DNA of 62,644 bases. Origin: an uncultured Butyrivibrio sp. Lineage in GTDB: Bacteria; Bacillota; Clostridia; Lachnospirales; Lachnospiraceae. The stretch's first letter is position 1; every line of letters starts with the position of its first letter. The translations under genes were made by a program, and so were the position numbers. Below are positions 24,912-33,967 of the stretch, piece by piece. The notes beneath the pieces were generated by a model, which was not told where the DNA came from, searched no databases, and saw only the letters and a list, made by a program, of their open reading frames with translations. Location: assembly GCF_947169445.1 (NCBI RefSeq), contig NZ_CAMVPU010000023.1, positions 1 through 62,644 of the forward strand. Reading direction: 5' to 3'.

Positions 24912-26504
24912 TCACCTGTGGGTAGACTGCTTGAGCTTGTCCCTGAGGGCGAAGGCCCCTATCAGTATCCAGCTTAGGGCCAGGACTACAAGAAGGGCCA
25001 CTGAGGCTGCCGGGAGTTTGCCAAGGTCGGCCTTGCCGCCAAGGGATCCCGAGCCTGTGCTCTGGTCCAGGTGATAAAGAGCTTTCACGTCCTCGTAGAG
25101 CTGGTCAATAAAGGCGTCGTCCACAGTCTTTTTTCTCTTAACTGACTTGGTCACATTTTCAATGAGCTGCCCTGCCGCATCACGGACAGATGCAGAGCCC
25201 TTGAATACCGGTGTCACAAAAGTATTTGCCGTGTTATTCATAAGAAGCTTTGCTGCTTTTATCTTCACATCGTAGTGTACATCGTTGTCAGTACCCTCCA
25301 GAGAAAGATATTCCTGATACTCCGGGGTTTCCATTGCCTTCTTGGTAACCGGCAGATACCCTTCTGTCTCCGAGTATGCTATCTGCACATCATTAGTCAA
25401 AAGATACTGCGCAAAAAGCCAGGATGCCAACACTTCCTGCGAATCAGCCTTGCTAAATACACAGATTGACGGTCCCTGCGATATCATCTTCGGATTTTCA
25501 GGATCATACTGCGGAATCGGATAAACAACCGTTTCAAAATCAACAATCTTATCCTCAGCTATATCAACAAGCGGAGCCTTTGAGCCCATCCAGGTCGCTC
25601 CGGCTGTAGAATCCACTGCAAATATGCACTGACCTGCATTTAGGAAATTTGCAGGATATCCTGAAATCTTAAAAGTAGAGAACACGCCGTTTTTGGTATG
25701 CTCCGCTACAGTATTTAAGACTTTTCTGGTCTCATCATTAAACAGCAAAATATTTCCGTCAGAATCTGAATATGGCGCATCCAGCTGCTTAAGAGACTGG
25801 ATCATCATATTGTCGGTAGACTTGTATATAAAAGGAATAAGTACATTCTGCCCATTTATCTTAAAGGTTCCGTCCGCATTTTTTGCCATTGCTGCCTCTG
25901 ATACTTCCCACACGAAATCCCAGGTCAGTTTTTCCGGAAGCGTATACCCAAGCTTTTCCACATAGGTTTTGTTGATGTAACAAGCCTCCGTGGACCTCAT
26001 ATAAGGAATAGCATAATGATAATCTCCAATCATGCACTCCCCAAGGAACTCCGGCACAATCTCCGAAACCTTTGGTGATTCAAACTTAAGGCTACTTCCG
26101 CCAAGTCCGTATTTTTCATTGTAAAAAAGCTCATCAAGCGGCACCACCGTATTTTTACCGGAAAGATAGGTAGCAATATGGTCCGGATAGGTGATACAGA
26201 CATTTGGCGTCGTGTTGGTTGAAATATTAGTTATGACGTCGTTGTATATCTTGCCATAATCCGTATACAGCCTCATATTTACTGTTATATTAGGATAGAG
26301 CTTTTGAAAATCCTCAATAGCCTTATTGTAAATGGCTGTCTGTGTGACATTTGTGTCATTCTTGGCCCAAAATGAAATCTCAATCTTTTTGGACTCATCA
26401 AACTCCTCCGGAATCTCAAAGCTGCCACCACTCTTGGCTCCATGACACGCTGATAAAACTAGTACTGATATTATGCTCACTAAAAACGTTGCTACTCTTT
26501 TCAT
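24912..26504 (-). CDS. Sugar ABC transporter substrate-binding lipoprotein with a C-terminal membrane anchor
   Basis: 530 residues, family 1 solute-binding protein. Lipobox VLVLSACHG at the N-terminus; the mature part has the MalE-like pattern KKIEISFWAKNDTNVTQTAIYNK, SGKNTVVPLDELF, GDYHYAIPYMRSTEACYINK and LASWLFAQYLLTNDVQIAYSE. Unusually, residues ~498-520 form a hydrophobic helix (SVALLVVLALSWILIGAFAL) followed by a basic tail, so it would be anchored at both ends. It is the last gene of the ATPase-permease-permease-binding protein unit, 6 bp after the permease. The family is firm; the sugar is unknown. Confidence 0.9.
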   Translation of the reverse strand: MKRVATFLVSIISVLVLSACHGAKSGGSFEIPEEFDESKKIEISFWAKNDTNVTQTAIYNKAIEDFQKLYPNITVNMRLYTDYGKIYNDVITNISTNTTPNVCITYPDHIATYLSGKNTVVPLDELFYNEKYGLGGSSLKFESPKVSEIVPEFLGECMIGDYHYAIPYMRSTEACYINKTYVEKLGYTLPEKLTWDFVWEVSEAAMAKNADGTFKINGQNVLIPFIYKSTDNMMIQSLKQLDAPYSDSDGNILLFNDETRKVLNTVAEHTKNGVFSTFKISGYPANFLNAGQCIFAVDSTAGATWMGSKAPLVDIAEDKIVDFETVVYPIPQYDPENPKMISQGPSICVFSKADSQEVLASWLFAQYLLTNDVQIAYSETEGYLPVTKKAMETPEYQEYLSLEGTDNDVHYDVKIKAAKLLMNNTANTFVTPVFKGSASVRDAAGQLIENVTKSVKRKKTVDDAFIDQLYEDVKALYHLDQSTGSGSLGGKADLGKLPAASVALLVVLALSWILIGAFALRDKLKQSTHR

Positions 26505-26510
26505 GTTTTG

Positions 26511-27383
26511 TTACCCCTTTGTGCCGCCTCGTGCCACACCTGCCATGATCTTATGTCTGAAAATCAGGAAAAGAACTACCAAAGGCACTGATATAACTAC
26601 AACCGCAGCCATCATCGCCGGCACATTTTCACGTCCAAAACCATTTTCTCTTATCTCCTGGATTCCGTTGGATACAAGGAAATAATTCTGGTCATCCGTG
26701 ATAAGTCTTGGCCAAACGTAGGAATTCCAGCATTCGATGACCTTAAGGATCGTGATAGTCACAATCGTAGGCTTGGAAATCGGCAGCATGACTCTTACCA
26801 GATACCTGAAATCCGAGGTTCCATCCACCTTGGCAGCCTTATAAAGTTCCTCTGGAATCTGCTCAAAATTCTCTTTTAAAAGATAAATATAAAAAACCGA
26901 AGTAACCGATGGAAGTATTAGTCCCAAGAAGGTGTTACGAAGATCCAGATTCGTAATGGTTACGTAGTTCGTGATGATAACCAGCTCATTTGGAATCATC
27001 ATCAGCGACAAAAACAGTGAAAATACGATATCTTTTCCCCTAAAATCAAGTCTTGCAAAGGCAAAGGCCGACAGAATAACCACCAGCATCATAATAGCAG
27101 TGGTAACCAGGGTAAAGATAAGCGTATTAAAGAAGTACTTAGCCAGCGGCACCGCGGTAAACGCCGTTATGTAATTGGTCACTGTGGGACTTAGGGTAAA
27201 GAACTTCGGAATATATTCTGAATTGTAAGCACCATAGCTCTTCACCGAGCTTAGGATCATCCAGTAAAACGGGAAAAGAACCAAAATTGCCCACAGGGTC
27301 AGAAGAAAATACACCACTGTTTTTCTGATTCTCTCATTTATGATTGCCTGGCGCTCCAGTTTTTTATTATTATTCTCGTTCAT
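26511..27383 (-). CDS. Carbohydrate ABC transporter permease (MalG type)
   Basis: 290 residues with six predicted membrane helices, the first being TVVYFLLTLWAILVLFPFYWMILSS. The EAA loop that docks the ATPase is seen as EELYKAAKVDGTSDFRYLVRVMLPISKP. It pairs with the MalF-type permease 23 bp upstream. CUT1-family importer for oligosaccharides by architecture. Confidence 0.93.
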   Translation of the reverse strand: MNENNNKKLERQAIINERIRKTVVYFLLTLWAILVLFPFYWMILSSVKSYGAYNSEYIPKFFTLSPTVTNYITAFTAVPLAKYFFNTLIFTLVTTAIMMLVVILSAFAFARLDFRGKDIVFSLFLSLMMIPNELVIITNYVTITNLDLRNTFLGLILPSVTSVFYIYLLKENFEQIPEELYKAAKVDGTSDFRYLVRVMLPISKPTIVTITILKVIECWNSYVWPRLITDDQNYFLVSNGIQEIRENGFGRENVPAMMAAVVVISVPLVVLFLIFRHKIMAGVARGGTKG

Positions 27384-27406
27384 GTTAATTCTCTTTTCCC
27401 AAAGGA

Positions 27407-28297
27407 TTATTGATAATAAACAGTCTTTTTGCTGACCATCAGATTGATGGTAGTGATCGTAAATACTATAGCGAACAGTATGAGAGCTGCTGCCGAAGCG
27501 TAGGAAGGATATCCGCCGCTGTTTCCATAGAGCATGTCATAGACATAGCCCACAATGGTGTTCATCCCTGCTGCATTAAGGTCCGTTCCAAAAAGAGCCA
27601 CCTCATCGCTGTAGGCCTTGAAGGCGCCGATAAATCCTGTGATCACCAGGTAAAACACCATAGGTGAGATCATCGGAAGCGTTATTTTATAGAAGATTCT
27701 CCACTTGGGCGTGGCATCCACCACCGCAGCCTTGTAGTACATCGGATTAACTGACGCCAGTGCGCTTGTGAGGATCAGTATCTTAAAGGGCATGACGATC
27801 CATATAGTGTAAAAGCACATAACGAACATCTTGGCCCAGTATGGTCCGTCTATGAAATCAACGGAAGGTCCGCCAAAGAACTGGATAAGAAGTGAAACCA
27901 TACCATCTGAATAGGCAGTTTTTTTGAACAGGATCATAAACACCAGACCTACAGCCAAAGTATTGGTAACGTAGGGCAGGAAATATACTGTCTGGAAGAA
28001 ATCCCTAAATGCCTTTATGGAGCTTAATTCCATGGATATCAAAAGAGCTATTCCCGTTGATAGCGGAACCGTTATGATAACAATGATAAACGTATTCTTC
28101 AGCGCCTGAATGAAATACGGATCATGAAGAACGTAGGAGTAGTTGTACAAGCCGGTTCCCCAGAAGGACTGGGACGCAAAGTTATAGCCTTCTTCAAAGG
28201 AATAAATCAGTACATCCACAAGGGGATACACCATGAATACGCCAAGGAATGCGATGGCCGGCAAAAGACACAGCCAGGCTGTCAGATTTTTTTTCAT
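27407..28297 (-). CDS. Sugar ABC transporter permease (MalF/UgpA type)
   Basis: 296 residues, six membrane helices, starting MKKNLTAWLCLLPAIAFLGVFMVYPLVDV. The EAA motif is NPMYYKAAVVDATPKWRIFYKITLPMISP. Its ATG overlaps the end of the ATPase gene by 4 bp. It lacks the long periplasmic P2 loop of E. coli MalF, as in Gram-positive CUT1 systems. Confidence 0.93.
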   Translation of the reverse strand: MKKNLTAWLCLLPAIAFLGVFMVYPLVDVLIYSFEEGYNFASQSFWGTGLYNYSYVLHDPYFIQALKNTFIIVIITVPLSTGIALLISMELSSIKAFRDFFQTVYFLPYVTNTLAVGLVFMILFKKTAYSDGMVSLLIQFFGGPSVDFIDGPYWAKMFVMCFYTIWIVMPFKILILTSALASVNPMYYKAAVVDATPKWRIFYKITLPMISPMVFYLVITGFIGAFKAYSDEVALFGTDLNAAGMNTIVGYVYDMLYGNSGGYPSYASAAALILFAIVFTITTINLMVSKKTVYYQ

Positions 28298-29388
28298 AGC
28301 TTTATCCTTTCTGTGGTAACAGCGTCAAATATACACACCTTGCCTGGTTTAAGTGTAAATCTCACCTTGCCGTCTTTAGCCTCGTAGTTTTCCTCTGACG
28401 GAATGATTGCCCTAAGCGTTTCCCCTGTAAAAAGAGGGTGTGAAGCAACAAAGCTGGTATCTCTTCCCATAACTTCGCGGTTTATAAAGTCGCATTCAAG
28501 CGGCCCATTCTCATCAAGCACAAAGCCCTCAGGTCTTATAGCCACAGTAACTTCCCTGTCGGAAAGCCCCTTTGCATCAAGAACAGGTGTGTCTCCAATA
28601 CAGATCTTTTCATTCTTTATACTGCCCTTGAACACATTTATCTGAGGTGTTCCAAGGAAGCTTGCCACAAAAAGATTAACCGGCTCGTCGTAAATGTCCT
28701 GGGGCTTACCCATCTGCTGAAGAACACCTTCCTTCATAACTACTATAGTGTCAGAAATGCTCATGGCTTCTTCCTGATCATGGGTTACAAAAACAGTGGT
28801 TATGCCTGTCTCTAACTGGATTCTCTTAAGCTCTTCTCTGGTCTGGAGTCTCAGTCTTGCATCAAGGTTTGACAATGGCTCATCCAAAAGAAGCACCTGT
28901 GGTCTTTTCACCAGGGCTCTTGCGATGGCAACTCTCTGCTGCTGACCGCCTGACATTTCACTTGGTCTTCTGTCAAGAAGCTCCTGTATCTGCACCAACT
29001 TGGCTGCTTCCTGAACCTTTTCCTCCATAACTTCTTTTGACAGTTTCTTATCCCCGCGAAGATTCTCTAGTGGAAATCTGATATTCTCCCTTACTGTAAG
29101 GTGAGGATAAAGAGCATAGTTCTGGAACACAAGTCCTACTCCCCTGTGCTCAGGCGGAAGGTCTGTAACATCCGTATCCCCAAAGATGATCCTGCCTTCG
29201 GATGGCTTTTCCAGTCCACAGATCAGATTAAGGCAGGTACTTTTTCCGCAGCCTGAAGGCCCCAGAAGGCCGATCAGCTTGCCGTCCGGAATTTCAAAAT
29301 TGAAATCATTTACAGCCACCACATCATCTTTTATCTTCTTATTCCTGTTAGGAAACCTTTTTGTCACATGCTGCAATACTATTTTCAT
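28294..29388 (-). CDS. Sugar ABC transporter ATP-binding protein (UgpC/MsmK type)
   Basis: 364 residues. Walker A GLLGPSGCGKSTCLNLI, Q-loop LVFQNYALYPHLT, signature MSGGQQQRVAIARAL, Walker B VLLLDEPLSNLDARLR, H-loop VFVTHDQEEAM, and a C-terminal TOBE/OB regulatory domain, as in MalK-like ATPases. The ATG at 29388 has GGGGAG six bases upstream; the frame extends to 29433 without a better site. First gene of the importer; the ATPase is encoded with its permeases rather than shared from elsewhere. Confidence 0.94.
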   Translation of the reverse strand: MKIVLQHVTKRFPNRNKKIKDDVVAVNDFNFEIPDGKLIGLLGPSGCGKSTCLNLICGLEKPSEGRIIFGDTDVTDLPPEHRGVGLVFQNYALYPHLTVRENIRFPLENLRGDKKLSKEVMEEKVQEAAKLVQIQELLDRRPSEMSGGQQQRVAIARALVKRPQVLLLDEPLSNLDARLRLQTREELKRIQLETGITTVFVTHDQEEAMSISDTIVVMKEGVLQQMGKPQDIYDEPVNLFVASFLGTPQINVFKGSIKNEKICIGDTPVLDAKGLSDREVTVAIRPEGFVLDENGPLECDFINREVMGRDTSFVASHPLFTGETLRAIIPSEENYEAKDGKVRFTLKPGKVCIFDAVTTERIKL

Positions 29389-29452
29389 TGTGTTCTCCCC
29401 TGGATATATTATAGTTTTTAGCGATATACGCATGGCTCCGCTACGCTATTCC

Positions 29453-29623
29453 TTACATTTGATGTCTGACCACCTTATATTCATCATTGTCCGAATAATA
29501 CGGGCATTCCTTATTCTTCCCGTTCATCATGCGATAATAATCGTCTTCATCCATATTCACCATACAGGTGTAGCATTCCCAATCCTCGTCGTAAACGTAG
29601 TTGGAACATGTATCACAGATCAT
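29453..29623 (-). CDS. DUF6472 family small cysteine-rich protein
   Basis: 56 residues, begins MICDTCSNYVYDEDWECYTC and ends YKVVRHQM. Six cysteines in CxxC-like pairs (CDTC, CYTC) plus single ones suggest a small zinc- or metal-binding fold. GGAGG lies seven bases before the ATG. It sits between the ferredoxin-like activator and the sugar importer on the same strand, 64 bp before the ATPase gene. Function unknown. Confidence 0.85.
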   Translation of the reverse strand: MICDTCSNYVYDEDWECYTCMVNMDEDDYYRMMNGKNKECPYYSDNDEYKVVRHQM

Positions 29624-29726
29624 AAAGTTGCCTCCAAAGCACTTACTAAATTAATAGATACTTCATAGCAAAAAAACTGCCATAATCCTACTCTTTTATA
29701 CTCTACCATAATAAAAGGTCCATGGC

Positions 29727-31430
29727 TCAAAAATTCATTCCCGCCACGTAGTTTTCTCCAAAATCGTTGCTGCCTGCAAGAGAAACAACTTCTGCAGTAT
29801 CACATATTTCTACAAGCTCTGTTATCGCCTTTTGAAGTTCTATCCCGCCTTCCATTACCTTAGACAGGAACCTGACGCATCCCTTTAATGCTGTATTTCC
29901 CGCCGCAATAACAGAGGCCTCTTCATTACAAAAGAGCCTTAACCTTTTTATCTTTTCCGGATCAATATGGGATCCGAAGCCTCCGGAAATAATAATTTCT
30001 TTTACCGCTTCATCTTTTATCAGTTCCTGCTGCCCCACGAAAATTGCAGCCTTCGCCAGTTGGACATTCCTGATATCCCCCTGGGTTATGACAATTTTCT
30101 TATCATCCCCCGCGATGACAAAGCCCTCTTCGAAATAATCCTCAGTCAAAAGACCTGTCTCATCCACAATTTTGTTTCTGACAAGCTCCGAAACCGTCTC
30201 CATGACGCCTGTGCCGCATAAACCAACCGGCTTTTCGTCTCCTATGGTTTCGTATTCTATTTCCCAGGACCTACGACTTTCTTCATCCTGCAACGCATTC
30301 TCCGTACTGATGCCTTCTATGGTCACATGGCTGATTGCCCCTTTAACAGAAGGTATTCCGCAGCTGATGCCGCAGCCTTCAAACACTGGCCCCGCCGCAG
30401 TAGAAGTCACGGAGAGTCTTTTTCCATTCCAGAAGGCCATTTCGCCGTTAGTTCCAAGGTCCAGCAAAAGAGTATTCGAATCCCTTCTAAGCATTCCCAG
30501 TTCATATATTCCAGCAACAATATCAGCACCTACAAAAGCGGATATTCCCGGCATGACCATAACTTCTGCCTCCAAGAGTCCTTTATGCACCCTTGAAGTC
30601 TCCAGAGAGTCGAAGAGGTCATTACCACTTATCTTTTCCAAAGAAAGATTGCCTGTAATATAAGGATATTGTCCAAGCCCTGTAACATCCACACCCCTTA
30701 GCAAGTGTAGCATGGTAGTGTTTCCGGTAACCACAACTGCCTCAGCTTTTTTGACGTGATTTTCACCCAGTATTTCACCACAAAGCGCCGCTATATCTTC
30801 CTGAATAATCCTTTTTAGGAATTTAGCTCCCTCTTTTTCCGATGCAGCCTGTATCCTGGAGATAACATCAGCTCCAAACTGTCTTTGATGATTTATTCCG
30901 GAAATGGTATCGATCACGATGGGGTCCCTCGTTGCGGCTTCAGTTCCGAGCTTCGCTGCATCTTTTTCCGCTAATCCTACCAGCGAGACTGCAATAGTTG
31001 TAGTTCCGATATCAACAGCAAGTCCCCACTTGGAAACTGCCTTTTTTCCCTCTTCATAAACTGCTTCACCCGTGTAAACATCCATGGTTTCAGCAGCTAT
31101 AGTTTCCTCTATATTATTGTATCCGTCCGGGCCTTTGTCGTATTCTAAATCTATGACAGCATCATCAGTCAGAACGCACCTGCAAAGGAGTCTTACTCCC
31201 GCCTGAATTTCGGTCTCTGTAAGAAATGTCCTGTCCAGGTTATTGGCACCAGGCACTCCTTTTATGAATCTCACCCTGCATTTGCCGCATCTTCCAAGCC
31301 CTGCGCAGGGAAAAGAAAATGGAATCTTAGCATCACTAATAATCCACTTTAGCTGTTTTCCAAAGGGGGCTTTAAGAGTCATGCTCTCTTTTCCTGTATT
31401 TATCTGTATTTGAAGCATTTTCTTTTCCAT
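29727..31430 (-). CDS. Ferredoxin/ASKHA-domain protein, RACo-like corrinoid-protein activator (DUF4445)
   Basis: 567 residues. An N-terminal [2Fe-2S] domain with Cys42, Cys48, Cys51 and Cys83 (CAGLGRCGKCRVRF, LLCRC) is followed by linker and middle regions and a C-terminal ASKHA ATPase-like domain (GLAVDIGTTTIAVSLV, LLDLGTNGEMAF, AGPVFEGCGISCG, IIISGGFGSHI). RACo proteins use this layout to reduce inactive Co(II) corrinoid proteins with ATP hydrolysis. No corrinoid protein or methyltransferase is encoded in the window, so its partner is unknown. The start is uncertain: ATG at 31430 is preferred to 31460, and 31418 is possible. Confidence 0.85.
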   Translation of the reverse strand: MEKKMLQIQINTGKESMTLKAPFGKQLKWIISDAKIPFSFPCAGLGRCGKCRVRFIKGVPGANNLDRTFLTETEIQAGVRLLCRCVLTDDAVIDLEYDKGPDGYNNIEETIAAETMDVYTGEAVYEEGKKAVSKWGLAVDIGTTTIAVSLVGLAEKDAAKLGTEAATRDPIVIDTISGINHQRQFGADVISRIQAASEKEGAKFLKRIIQEDIAALCGEILGENHVKKAEAVVVTGNTTMLHLLRGVDVTGLGQYPYITGNLSLEKISGNDLFDSLETSRVHKGLLEAEVMVMPGISAFVGADIVAGIYELGMLRRDSNTLLLDLGTNGEMAFWNGKRLSVTSTAAGPVFEGCGISCGIPSVKGAISHVTIEGISTENALQDEESRRSWEIEYETIGDEKPVGLCGTGVMETVSELVRNKIVDETGLLTEDYFEEGFVIAGDDKKIVITQGDIRNVQLAKAAIFVGQQELIKDEAVKEIIISGGFGSHIDPEKIKRLRLFCNEEASVIAAGNTALKGCVRFLSKVMEGGIELQKAITELVEICDTAEVVSLAGSNDFGENYVAGMNF

Positions 31431-31617
31431 TATGCTCAGCTTTCTTTCGCAAATAGTCAATAGTCACTTATCGGCTAATTTCCAGACAATATCATAATAC
31501 AACATACGCCCCAAATTATCACAAAAAAGATGCATTTTCCCTCAAAATGTGCGAAAATAAAAGATGTTAGATTTTGTTTTTTCAAATAATATGGAATGTG
31601 TATGAAAGGAGATAGTT

Positions 31618-32805
31618 ATGGGACTTTTACAGGCAGCTCTTGTAGCTGGCGGAAGCGTATTAAAGGATCAGTGGAGAGATTATTTTATTTGCCCTGCACT
31701 TTCAAGCGATGTACTTTTGACAAAGGGTGTTAAGAAGGCTGGAAAAGGCAACGACAACATCATTTCCAATGGTTCTATCATCGCTGTTAACGAAGGACAA
31801 TGTATGATCCTTGTTGATCAGGGTCAGATCACAGAAATCTGTGCTGAGGCAGGCGAGTTTGTTTACGATACATCAACGGAGCCTTCTATTTTCTATGGCA
31901 ATCTTGGTGAGAACATCGTTGCTTCTTTCAAGGAATTCGGAAAAAGAGTTGGCTTCGGCGGCGCTACAGCCAAGGATCAGAGAGTTTATTTCGTAAACAC
32001 CAAGGAAATTCTTGGCAACAAGTATGGCACAGTTAATCCTGTTCCTTTCCGTGTTGTTGACACAAACATCGGTCTTGATATGGATGTAAGTCTTAAGTGC
32101 CACGGCGAATTCAGCTATAAGATTGTTGACCCTATTCTTTTCTATAAAAATATCTGCGGCAATGTTGAAGGCGAGTTCACAAGAGACAGAATCGAATCTC
32201 AGCTTAAGAGTGAGCTTTTAACAGCTCTTCAGCCTGCATTTGCCAAGATTTCAGAGATGGGCGTTCGTTACAGTGCTCTTCCGGGACATACTAACGAAAT
32301 CGCTGATGCTCTTAACGAAGTTCTTTCCAAGAAGTGGACAGACTTCTACGGAATCAAGATTTCAAGCTTTGGTGTAAGCTCAGTTGCAGCTTCTGAAGAA
32401 GATGAAAAGACAATCAAAGAGCTCCAGAGAGCCGGCGCTCTTAGAAATCCTAATATGGCTGCTGCTACTCTTGCAAGTGCACAGGCTCAGGCTATGCAGG
32501 ATGCTGCCAAGAACACAGCTACCGGCCCTATGATGGCCTTTGCCGGAATGAACATGGCTCAGCAGGCAGGCGGAATGAATGCAGGTGACCTTTTCGCAAT
32601 GGGCGCTCAGCAGCAGGCTGCACAGACAGCTCCACAGATGGCACCTCAGTCAGCAGCTGCTTGGACATGCTCCTGCGGAACAGCTAACAGTGGCAACTTC
32701 TGCACTAACTGTGGCCAGCCAAGACCTGCAGCTAACTGGACATGCTCCTGCGGTGCTGTAAACAGCGGCAACTTCTGCACTAACTGTGGCAAACCAAGAG
32801 CATAA
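31618..32805 (+). CDS. SPFH-domain protein with two C-terminal zinc ribbons (YdjI-like)
   Basis: 395 residues. The N-terminal and central region is the SPFH/virion-core-like domain (SVLKDQWRDYFICPALSSDVLLTKGVKK, FGGATAKDQRVYFVNTKEI). A Gln/Ala/Met-rich linker follows, then two near-identical zinc ribbons (WTCSCGTANSGNFCTNCG and WTCSCGAVNSGNFCTNCG). In B. subtilis YdjI works with YdjG and YdjH to recruit PspA to the stressed membrane. Homologues of both follow here in the order I, G, H; no pspA gene is nearby. GGAG lies seven bases ahead of the ATG. Confidence 0.9.
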   Translation: MGLLQAALVAGGSVLKDQWRDYFICPALSSDVLLTKGVKKAGKGNDNIISNGSIIAVNEGQCMILVDQGQITEICAEAGEFVYDTSTEPSIFYGNLGENIVASFKEFGKRVGFGGATAKDQRVYFVNTKEILGNKYGTVNPVPFRVVDTNIGLDMDVSLKCHGEFSYKIVDPILFYKNICGNVEGEFTRDRIESQLKSELLTALQPAFAKISEMGVRYSALPGHTNEIADALNEVLSKKWTDFYGIKISSFGVSSVAASEEDEKTIKELQRAGALRNPNMAAATLASAQAQAMQDAAKNTATGPMMAFAGMNMAQQAGGMNAGDLFAMGAQQQAAQTAPQMAPQSAAAWTCSCGTANSGNFCTNCGQPRPAANWTCSCGAVNSGNFCTNCGKPRA

Positions 32806-32810
32806 ATCAT

Positions 32811-32846
32811 GTTACTGTTCACTCGCATGCAGCTCGCTCCAGTAAC
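32811..32846 (+). repeat. 5' hairpin module of the dispersed element
   Basis: GTTACTG...CAGTAAC stem with the conserved loop TTCACTCGCATGCAGCTCGC, as in the first 36 bp of the 145-bp element. It lies between the YdjI-like and YdjG-like genes and may fold in their mRNA. Confidence 0.8.
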
Positions 32847-32891
32847 AAATCCGCAGCTATACTCGTTGCTGCAATATAATTTGAGGTTATT

Positions 32892-33953
32892 ATGGCTTTA
32901 CACGAATATGAATGCCCCTCCTGTGGAGGGGCAATGGAATTTAATCCCCAAACCCAGAATCTCAAATGTCCATACTGTGATTCAGAGTTTAATGTTAAGG
33001 ATTATATAGCCAACCACAATTCAAACAGCGAAGGCGAATCTGCTGAGAACTATACCAATGAGAGTACCACTGAGGATAATCAGCCTCTTTTCATTTATAA
33101 GTGTGGTTCCTGCGGCGGCGAAATTCTCACCACAGAATCTCTTGGTTCCACCAAATGTCCTTTCTGCAGTAATAATGTGGTTGTTAGCGAGAAGTTTACA
33201 GGTCAGTTCAAGCCGGACTATATCATTCCATTTAAGAGCACCAAAAAGGATGCCATGGACACCTACAGGCGATTTGTGAAATCTAAAAAGCTTTGTCCCA
33301 AGGTTTTTTTGGATGAAAACCATATCGATGAGATAAAGGGTGTTTATGTTCCATTCTGGCTCTTTAAGGCTGATGAAAGCTTCACCGGTTCCTACGAGGG
33401 AACAAAGGTAAGATGCTGGTCCGACAGCAAATATGACTACACCGAAACCAAATACTTCCAAATCGACAGGGCCGGAACCGAGTCTTTTGACAATGTTCCT
33501 GTTGATGGATCCAAAGAAATGCCCGACGATCTTATGGAATCCCTAGAGCCATTCGACCACAATGAGATGGTTCCTTTTAACATGGGTTATCTGGCAGGTT
33601 TTTTGGCCAATAAGTATAATGTGGAGGCGCAGGCCTGCAAGCCTCGCGCGCTTGAGAGAATAAAGAACTCTGTAGTAGAAGATTTCAAGAAGACAATTGA
33701 CAGTTACTCATCACTTCGAACCTTGCATGAAACCGTGAATACCGTACATTCTTCTCACAAATATGCAATGTATCCGGTTTACATACTGAACACCACCTGG
33801 CAGGGAAAGAACTATCTTTTTGCCATGAATGGGCAGACCGGGAAATTTGTCGGAAATCTTCCTATGAGTAAATTACTGGCGCTAAAATACTATATTCCAT
33901 TTGCGGCAGCTATTTCTCTGGTTTCATTTATAATCTATAGCATATTCTTCTAG
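32892..33953 (+). CDS. Zinc-ribbon membrane protein, YdjG-like
   Basis: 353 residues. Two N-terminal zinc ribbons (CPSCGGAMEFN...LKCPYC and CGSCGGEILTT...TKCPFC), then a family domain (FTGQFKPDYIIPFKSTKKDAM, GVYVPFWLFKA), and one C-terminal membrane helix (YYIPFAAAISLVSFIIYSIFF). In Bacillus YdjG is the membrane partner of YdjH in the PspA-recruiting complex. It follows the SPFH gene by 86 bp, a gap holding the hairpin repeat. Confidence 0.88.
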   Translation: MALHEYECPSCGGAMEFNPQTQNLKCPYCDSEFNVKDYIANHNSNSEGESAENYTNESTTEDNQPLFIYKCGSCGGEILTTESLGSTKCPFCSNNVVVSEKFTGQFKPDYIIPFKSTKKDAMDTYRRFVKSKKLCPKVFLDENHIDEIKGVYVPFWLFKADESFTGSYEGTKVRCWSDSKYDYTETKYFQIDRAGTESFDNVPVDGSKEMPDDLMESLEPFDHNEMVPFNMGYLAGFLANKYNVEAQACKPRALERIKNSVVEDFKKTIDSYSSLRTLHETVNTVHSSHKYAMYPVYILNTTWQGKNYLFAMNGQTGKFVGNLPMSKLLALKYYIPFAAAISLVSFIIYSIFF

Positions 33954-33967
33954 GAAGAAATTAGTAT

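Noticed and set aside
24353..24977. Open frames of 65-95 codons on both strands in the fold-back region
   Set aside because: They are inside the inverted repeat, lack ribosome sites, and the frames mirror each other across the palindrome; Arg/Ser-rich composition is typical of non-coding translation.
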